A stretch of DNA of 10,110 bases from Tangfeifania sp. (GTDB lineage Bacteria > Bacteroidota > Bacteroidia > Bacteroidales > Prolixibacteraceae), in the NCBI GenBank assembly GCA_018400515.1, contig JAGYMR010000080.1:1-10110 (forward strand), read 5' to 3'. Made by a program: the position numbers and the translations under genes. The notes beneath the pieces are model-generated. The model did no database searches, had not been told where the DNA came from, and was given only the letters and a program-made list of their open reading frames with translations. Of this stretch, positions 6,382 through 10,110 are shown one piece after another (position 1 is the stretch's first letter; each line of letters opens with the position of its first letter).

Positions 6382-7734
6382 ATGAACATCACCAAAGAAA
6401 ACATCGATAATGTCAATGCAGTCATCAAAGTACTCATTGAAAAACCAGATTATGAAAAAACGGTGGAGGAGAAACTGAAAGAGTACCGCCAAAAAGCGAA
6501 TATCCCGGGATTCAGGCCGGGGAAAGCACCTGCTGCCCTTATAAAAAGAAAATTCGGAAACGCTGTGCTCCTCGAAGAGGTGAATAAAATGATCTCGCAA
6601 AACCTTACCCGCTACCTGATGGAAGAGAAGTTGCAGATCCTGGGTGAACCCCTTGCCAGCAAGGAGAAACAGAAACCCATTGACTGGGAAAACGATGAAA
6701 ATTTTGAGTTTGCTTTCGACATTGCGCTTTCTCCCGAAATTGACGTTCCACTGAGCGAAGAAGATAAAATAAACTACTTTACCATCCGCGTGTCGGACGA
6801 AATGATCGACCAGCAGGTGGAGATGATCACCTCGCAGATGGGCACCAATGAGGAAACCGAAGCGGTAAAGGAAGACGGCGTGGTGCGGGGCGACTTCGCT
6901 GAACTTGATGATGAAGGACAGGAGCTGGAGGAGGGCATTCGCCCTCAGGGCGTGCTGATTTCCGTTGATCGCATCAAAGATGAAACGATCAAAAAAGAAT
7001 TTGTCGGGAAAAAGAAAGGCGACACCATCATCTTTGATCCGGTAAAAGCCTTTGAAAACCGCCATGAAGTGGGACATATGCTGAACATCAGCCACGAACA
7101 AGCCGATGAGCTGAACAGCACCTTTAAATTTACCATCACCGAAACACTGGAATTCAAAAAGGCCGAACTGAACGAAGATCTCTATAAAAAGATCTACGGG
7201 GAAAATACGGAAATCAAAACCGAAGAAGATCTGCGCAAGCAACTGAAAGAGGAAATTGCCGCCAGTCTGAAAAACTCCTCCGAACAAAAATTTGCCGTGG
7301 ATGTGCGGGACACCCTGATTGAAAAAGTCAGCCCGGAACTCCCTGAAGCTTTTCTGAAACGGTGGTTAAGAGAATCCAACGAGGATGTTACCGAAGAACA
7401 GATAGAAAATGATTTTGATGGTTTTCTGAAAGATTTAAGGTGGCAGTTAATCAAAAATTTTCTCATCAAAAAAAATGACCTGAAAGTGGAAGAGGATGAA
7501 GCCTTTGATTTTGCCAAGAGAGTGGCTCAGGCACAATACAGCCAGTACGGCATGCCGAATGCTCCGGAAGATCAGCTTGAATCATTTGCCAAAATGATCC
7601 TTGAAAAGCCGGAAGAGAAAGAACGCCTCCACAATAAACTCCTCGAAGACAAAGTCGTGGGGGTTGTAAAAGAAAAAGTCACCCTTGAGGAGAAAGAGGT
7701 CACTCAGGAAGAATTTAATGAAATGGCAAAATAA
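6382..7734 (+). CDS. tig: Trigger factor, ribosome-associated chaperone
   Basis: Trigger factor docks at the ribosomal exit tunnel near protein L23, shields nascent chains and helps them fold. The 450-residue product starts with the N-terminal ribosome-binding domain (about 1-145), with the signature loop IPGFRPGKAP (residues 41-50; GFRxGK is the L23-contact motif). A divergent FKBP-type peptidyl-prolyl isomerase domain follows (about 150-250, around KKEFVGKKKGDTIIFDP). The rest is the long helical C-terminal chaperone domain rich in Glu and Lys. Length is close to the usual 430-450. The FKBP part is weakly conserved, so isomerase activity is not assured. ATG 6382 is supported by GGAG at 6371-6374 and by the family N-terminus. 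It leads the tig-clpP-clpX cluster, a very common bacterial gene order linking folding and degradation. Confidence 0.95.
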   Translation: MNITKENIDNVNAVIKVLIEKPDYEKTVEEKLKEYRQKANIPGFRPGKAPAALIKRKFGNAVLLEEVNKMISQNLTRYLMEEKLQILGEPLASKEKQKPIDWENDENFEFAFDIALSPEIDVPLSEEDKINYFTIRVSDEMIDQQVEMITSQMGTNEETEAVKEDGVVRGDFAELDDEGQELEEGIRPQGVLISVDRIKDETIKKEFVGKKKGDTIIFDPVKAFENRHEVGHMLNISHEQADELNSTFKFTITETLEFKKAELNEDLYKKIYGENTEIKTEEDLRKQLKEEIAASLKNSSEQKFAVDVRDTLIEKVSPELPEAFLKRWLRESNEDVTEEQIENDFDGFLKDLRWQLIKNFLIKKNDLKVEEDEAFDFAKRVAQAQYSQYGMPNAPEDQLESFAKMILEKPEEKERLHNKLLEDKVVGVVKEKVTLEEKEVTQEEFNEMAK

Positions 7735-7746
7735 ATTTTTAGCTGC

Positions 7747-7775
7747 TTTCAGTAATCAACTTTTTTATAACTTTG
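7747..7775 (+). promoter_or_regulatory. Promoter upstream of clpP
   Basis: TAACTTTG (7768-7775) fits TAnnTTTG exactly, with a weaker TTTC (7747-7750) 17 nt upstream. Transcription would start near 7782, about 26 nt before the clpP ATG. clpP-clpX can therefore probably be transcribed separately from tig. Confidence 0.6.
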
Positions 7776-7807
7776 TTGTGTACAAAAAACGAAAAGCAGT
7801 GCTCTAT

Positions 7808-8503
7808 ATGACAGAAAAAAACATGAACAAAAATAATGAATTTGAAAAATACGCCGTGAAAAATGCCGGTATCAGCAGCCTGACGCTGCACCGCTACAAC
7901 TCGGCTTACAGCAATTATATCTCTCCCACCATCATTGAAGAGCGGCAACTGAATGTCGCCTCCATGGATGTTTTTTCACGGTTGATGATGGACCGCATCA
8001 TTTTCCTTGGTGTTCCGATCGATGACACTGTCGCCAACATCATTCAGGCACAGTTGCTTTTTCTTGAATCGACGGATCCTGCCAAAGACATCCAGATCTA
8101 TTTTAACACCCCCGGAGGACATGTTCATGCCGGCTTGGGCATATACGATACCATGCAGTACATTTCAGCCGATGTGGCCACCATCTGCACGGGAATGGCC
8201 GCTTCGATGGGAGCTGTGCTGCTCACTGCCGGCGAAAAAGGGAAACGGTCGGCATTGAGGCACTCGAGGATCATGATCCACCAGCCCATGGGAGGAGCCC
8301 AGGGGCCCGCATCGGATATTGAAATCACGGCCCGGGAAATTTTAAAAATTAAAAAGGAACTTCACGCCATCATTGCCAAACACTCCGGAAAATCGGAAAA
8401 GCAGGTGGAAAAAGATGCCGACAGGGATTACTGGATGACCTCGGAAGAGGCAGTGAAATACGGAATGATAGACAGTATTCTTGAAAGGGAAAAGGAGAAA
8501 TAA
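7808..8503 (+). CDS. clpP: ATP-dependent Clp protease proteolytic subunit
   Basis: ClpP forms a double heptameric ring with serine protease sites inside; ClpX feeds unfolded substrates into it. The 231-residue product has the complete catalytic triad: Ser133 (GMAASMG), His158 (MIHQPMGG) and Asp207 (DRDYW). The 25- and 49-residue spacings equal those of E. coli (S111, H136, D185). The oxyanion/substrate segment NTPGGHVHAG replaces the more usual NSPGG form. The frame is open back to 7685 inside tig, but those codons cross the promoter and are unlikely to be translated. ATG 7808 gives a product near the family size; ATG 7823 (226 residues) is an alternative. The N-terminus before ERQLNVASMDVFSRLMMDR may be a short propeptide. 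The stop codon overlaps the clpX start. Confidence 0.95.
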   Translation: MTEKNMNKNNEFEKYAVKNAGISSLTLHRYNSAYSNYISPTIIEERQLNVASMDVFSRLMMDRIIFLGVPIDDTVANIIQAQLLFLESTDPAKDIQIYFNTPGGHVHAGLGIYDTMQYISADVATICTGMAASMGAVLLTAGEKGKRSALRHSRIMIHQPMGGAQGPASDIEITAREILKIKKELHAIIAKHSGKSEKQVEKDADRDYWMTSEEAVKYGMIDSILEREKEK

Positions 8504-8505
8504 TG
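8494..8505 (+). promoter_or_regulatory. clpX ribosome binding site and TAATG coupling junction
   Basis: GGAG (8494-8497) lies 5 nt before the clpX ATG at 8503. The clpP stop TAA (8501-8503) shares its last base with that ATG (TAATG). Ribosomes ending clpP can restart on clpX, keeping protease and unfoldase output linked. Confidence 0.75.
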
Positions 8506-9735
8506 GCAACTAAAGAAAAAATGGACAAGTGCTCCTTTTGCGGCCGCACGAAAAAGGAGGTGAACCTTTTAATTGCCGGAATTGACGGGCACATTTGTGA
8601 CCGCTGCGTCGACCAGGCATATTCGATTATCCAGGAAGAAACCAAGCAGGAGAGCTCCTTCAGCCTGGATGGGATTCAATTGCTGAAACCCCGTCAGATC
8701 AAAGAATTTCTCGATCAATACGTCATTGGTCAGGATGAAGCGAAGAAAATCATCTCCGTTGCCGTATACAACCATTATAAACGGCTAACCCAGGCCAAGG
8801 ACAAGGATGAAACCGAAATTGAAAAATCCAACATCATCCTTGTCGGGGAAACAGGGACCGGAAAAACCCTGCTTGCCCGCACCATCGCCAAAATGCTGCA
8901 TGTGCCCTTCACCATTGTGGATGCCACGGTGCTGACAGAAGCGGGTTACGTGGGCGAAGACATTGAAAGCATTCTGACCCGCCTCCTGCAGGCGGCCGAT
9001 TATAACGTGGAAGCCGCTGAACGTGGCATTGTTTTCGTGGATGAGATCGATAAAATTGCCCGCAAATCGGATAACCCCTCAATTACACGCGATGTCTCGG
9101 GGGAGGGCGTTCAACAAGGCCTGCTGAAACTGCTCGAGGGTTCGGTCATCAATGTCCCCCCGCAGGGCGGAAGGAAACATCCGGAGCAGAAACTCATCCC
9201 TGTAAATACACAAAACATTCTCTTTCTTTGCGGGGGAGCTTTTGACGGCATTGAACGGAAAATCGGCCACCGCCTCAACACCAAAGTAATTGGTTACAGC
9301 GCAGCAAAAGAGATCGACCGCATCGAACGGGAAAACCTGCTTCAGTACATTGCCCCCCAGGATTTGAAAGCATTCGGACTGATACCCGAAATCATCGGAC
9401 GGCTTCCGGTAATGGTGCACCTCGATCCATTAAATAAAGATATTCTCCGGAATATCTTAACAGAGCCTAAAAATTCGGTCATCAAGCAATACAAAAAATT
9501 GTTCCAGATTGACAATATTCAACTGGAATTTGAGGAAGAAGCCCTTCAGTATATTGTTGAAAAGGCCATCGAATTTAAACTGGGCGCCCGGGGACTCCGT
9601 TCCATTTGCGAAAGCATCATGAACGATGCCATGTATGAAATGCCTTCTGAAAAAACGGAAAAGCTGGTGATCACCCGGGAATATGCCCGGGAGAAGATGG
9701 ACCGCACCCGGATACGCAGGCTGAAAGCAAGTTAA
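8503..9735 (+). CDS. clpX: ATP-dependent Clp protease ATP-binding subunit ClpX
   Basis: ClpX is a hexameric AAA+ unfoldase that recognises degrons, unfolds proteins and threads them into ClpP. The 410-residue product has the N-terminal zinc-binding domain with Cys10, Cys13, Cys32 and Cys35 (CSFC, CDRC). The AAA+ core follows: Walker A GETGTGKT (115-122), pore-1 loop GYVG (148-151), Walker B VFVDEID (177-183), the RKH pore loop (224-226), and sensor-2 LGARGLRS near the C-terminus. The ClpP-docking loop reads IGY (263-265) rather than the IGF of E. coli; Tyr at this place is, as far as I recall, usual in Bacteroidota. Length is close to the 424 of E. coli. The start overlaps the clpP stop and has a good Shine-Dalgarno. 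No clear terminator separates it from the converging permease gene, whose stop lies 7 nt beyond. Confidence 0.97.
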   Translation: MATKEKMDKCSFCGRTKKEVNLLIAGIDGHICDRCVDQAYSIIQEETKQESSFSLDGIQLLKPRQIKEFLDQYVIGQDEAKKIISVAVYNHYKRLTQAKDKDETEIEKSNIILVGETGTGKTLLARTIAKMLHVPFTIVDATVLTEAGYVGEDIESILTRLLQAADYNVEAAERGIVFVDEIDKIARKSDNPSITRDVSGEGVQQGLLKLLEGSVINVPPQGGRKHPEQKLIPVNTQNILFLCGGAFDGIERKIGHRLNTKVIGYSAAKEIDRIERENLLQYIAPQDLKAFGLIPEIIGRLPVMVHLDPLNKDILRNILTEPKNSVIKQYKKLFQIDNIQLEFEEEALQYIVEKAIEFKLGARGLRSICESIMNDAMYEMPSEKTEKLVITREYAREKMDRTRIRRLKAS

Positions 9736-9742
9736 TTTGCGT

Positions 9743-10036
9743 TCACCGGCTTATAATCATGACGACCCCAAAAACAAGGAGGGCGATGGCATAGCCACGC
9801 CTGACCGACCCTTCTGCCCGGCCCGGCTTTAGCCCGGACAACAGTTTTGGTCCGAAAAAAGCACCAATAACGGCTCCTGTGGCAAGAAAGTACACCAGCA
9901 TAAGGTCAATTTTCCCCACCAATACATGCGCCCCCAAAGCGGAAAAGGTGTTCACCAGAACCACCATCAACGAGGTCCCGGCCACCAGTTTTACCGGCAG
10001 CCGGATCGACCCGGCGCTGATCCTGCTCGATCTCAT
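9743..10036 (-). CDS. TauE/SafE-type permease, C-terminal fragment
   Basis: The TauE/SafE (DUF81) family comprises integral membrane proteins linked to export of sulfite, sulfoacetate or other organic anions. The visible part, about 86 residues encoded from 10000 down to the TGA at 9743-9745, contains the family's second-half motif LPVKLVAGTS, a membrane segment LMVVLVNTFSALGAHVLV, a glycine-rich segment VYFLATGAVIGAFFGPKLL, a positively charged loop, and the last membrane segment GYAIALLVFGVVMII. Family members have about 250 residues and 7-8 membrane segments, so most of the protein is missing. Upstream of 10000 the minus frame gives a polar, non-membrane sequence (MRSSRISAGSIR) and meets a stop at 10055-10057. 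It is therefore truncated by a junction near 10000, not simply by the window edge. The substrate cannot be told. It converges on clpX. Confidence 0.7.
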   Translation of the reverse strand: MRSSRISAGSIRLPVKLVAGTSLMVVLVNTFSALGAHVLVGKIDLMLVYFLATGAVIGAFFGPKLLSGLKPGRAEGSVRRGYAIALLVFGVVMIISR

Positions 10037-10110
10037 GATGCCGGAGATGGACGGTTACGCCCTGTGCCGGACGCTTCAGCCAGCTATACAAAAACTCCCG
10101 CTCCTTAACG
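10001..10110 (+). CDS. Response-regulator receiver domain fragment, runs off right edge
   Basis: Read on the plus strand from codon 10008, the sequence gives DPALILLDLMMPEMDGYALC and then RTLQ. This is the phosphoacceptor segment of a two-component receiver (CheY-like) domain, with the Asp at 10029-10031 and the MPEMDG turn. The N-terminal acidic pair and first helix of a receiver are absent: just left of 10001 the same frame crosses the antisense of the permease gene. The frame has no stop up to the edge, but the last residues (PAIQKLPLLN) fit the family only loosely. The segment is visibly richer in G and C than its surroundings. It is a fragment joined to unrelated DNA, so no functional gene is claimed. 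Confidence 0.6.

Noticed and set aside
6355..7287. Long open frame of 310 codons on the minus strand
   Set aside because: It lies antisense to trigger factor, whose plus-strand protein is unmistakable. The Phe-rich translation is the usual antisense image of a Glu/Lys-rich gene.
7685..7807. Earlier clpP start overlapping the end of tig
   Set aside because: These codons span the tig stop and the clpP promoter and encode a basic stretch not typical of ClpP.
9263..9300. Damaged ClpP-docking loop in ClpX (IGY instead of IGF)
   Set aside because: As far as I recall, Bacteroidota ClpX proteins commonly carry Tyr here; clpP is intact next door, so loss of pairing is unlikely.
3336..9735. A new regulatory circuit in which the ArsC/Spx-like domain, OxyR and ClpXP act together
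   Set aside because: In Firmicutes the ArsC-fold protein Spx is a ClpXP substrate, which makes the idea tempting. Here the domain is attached to PPK1 and the clp genes sit in their usual cluster 4 kb away, so closeness alone does not support it.
1..10110. Phage, transposon, CRISPR or defence system
   Set aside because: No repeat-spacer pattern, transposase, integrase or toxin-like gene is visible; apart from the right edge, the genes are housekeeping or common regulators.

Overview
The window looks like an ordinary chromosomal housekeeping stretch from a member of the Bacteroidota. That assignment is inferred from several promoters of the Bacteroidota TAnnTTTG type (with a TTG/TTTG-like box 17 nt upstream in three of them) and from the flavour of the ClpX, ClpP, trigger factor, OxyR and PPK1 proteins. 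I see no phage genes, insertion sequence, CRISPR array or obvious defence island.

Layout: (1) 1-1027 +, peptide chain release factor 2 (prfB). It enters the window exactly at the TGA-C of what looks like its programmed +1 frameshift site. (2) 1272-3674 +, polyphosphate kinase 1 (ppk1) read in frame into a complete ArsC/Spx-fold thioredoxin-like domain; one base less at the seam would split it into two genes. (3) 3783-4577 -, an uncharacterised lipoprotein with its own promoter, convergent with ppk. (4) 4638-5153 +, a short SpoU/TrmH-family RNA methyltransferase, divergent from the lipoprotein gene. (5) 5232-6173 +, oxyR with both redox cysteines. (6) 6219-6300 +, tRNA-Leu(UAG) with its own promoter and a strong hairpin after it. 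(7) 6382-9735 +, the tig-clpP-clpX proteostasis cluster, with an extra promoter before clpP and a TAATG stop/start overlap between clpP and clpX. (8) 9743-10036 -, the C-terminal part of a TauE/SafE-type membrane permease. Its homology stops abruptly near 10000, where the opposite strand becomes a response-regulator receiver fragment running off the right edge.

How the genes relate: trigger factor receives nascent chains at the ribosome, and ClpX unfolds substrates and feeds them to ClpP. OxyR senses peroxide, PPK1 makes polyphosphate (a stress polymer), and the attached ArsC-like domain carries one thiol. The neighbourhood therefore leans toward stress and protein quality control, but the order is mostly conserved housekeeping and no dedicated new system is evident. 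The two points most worth checking are the PPK1-ArsC fusion, and the broken junction at about 10000, which may be an assembly chimera.
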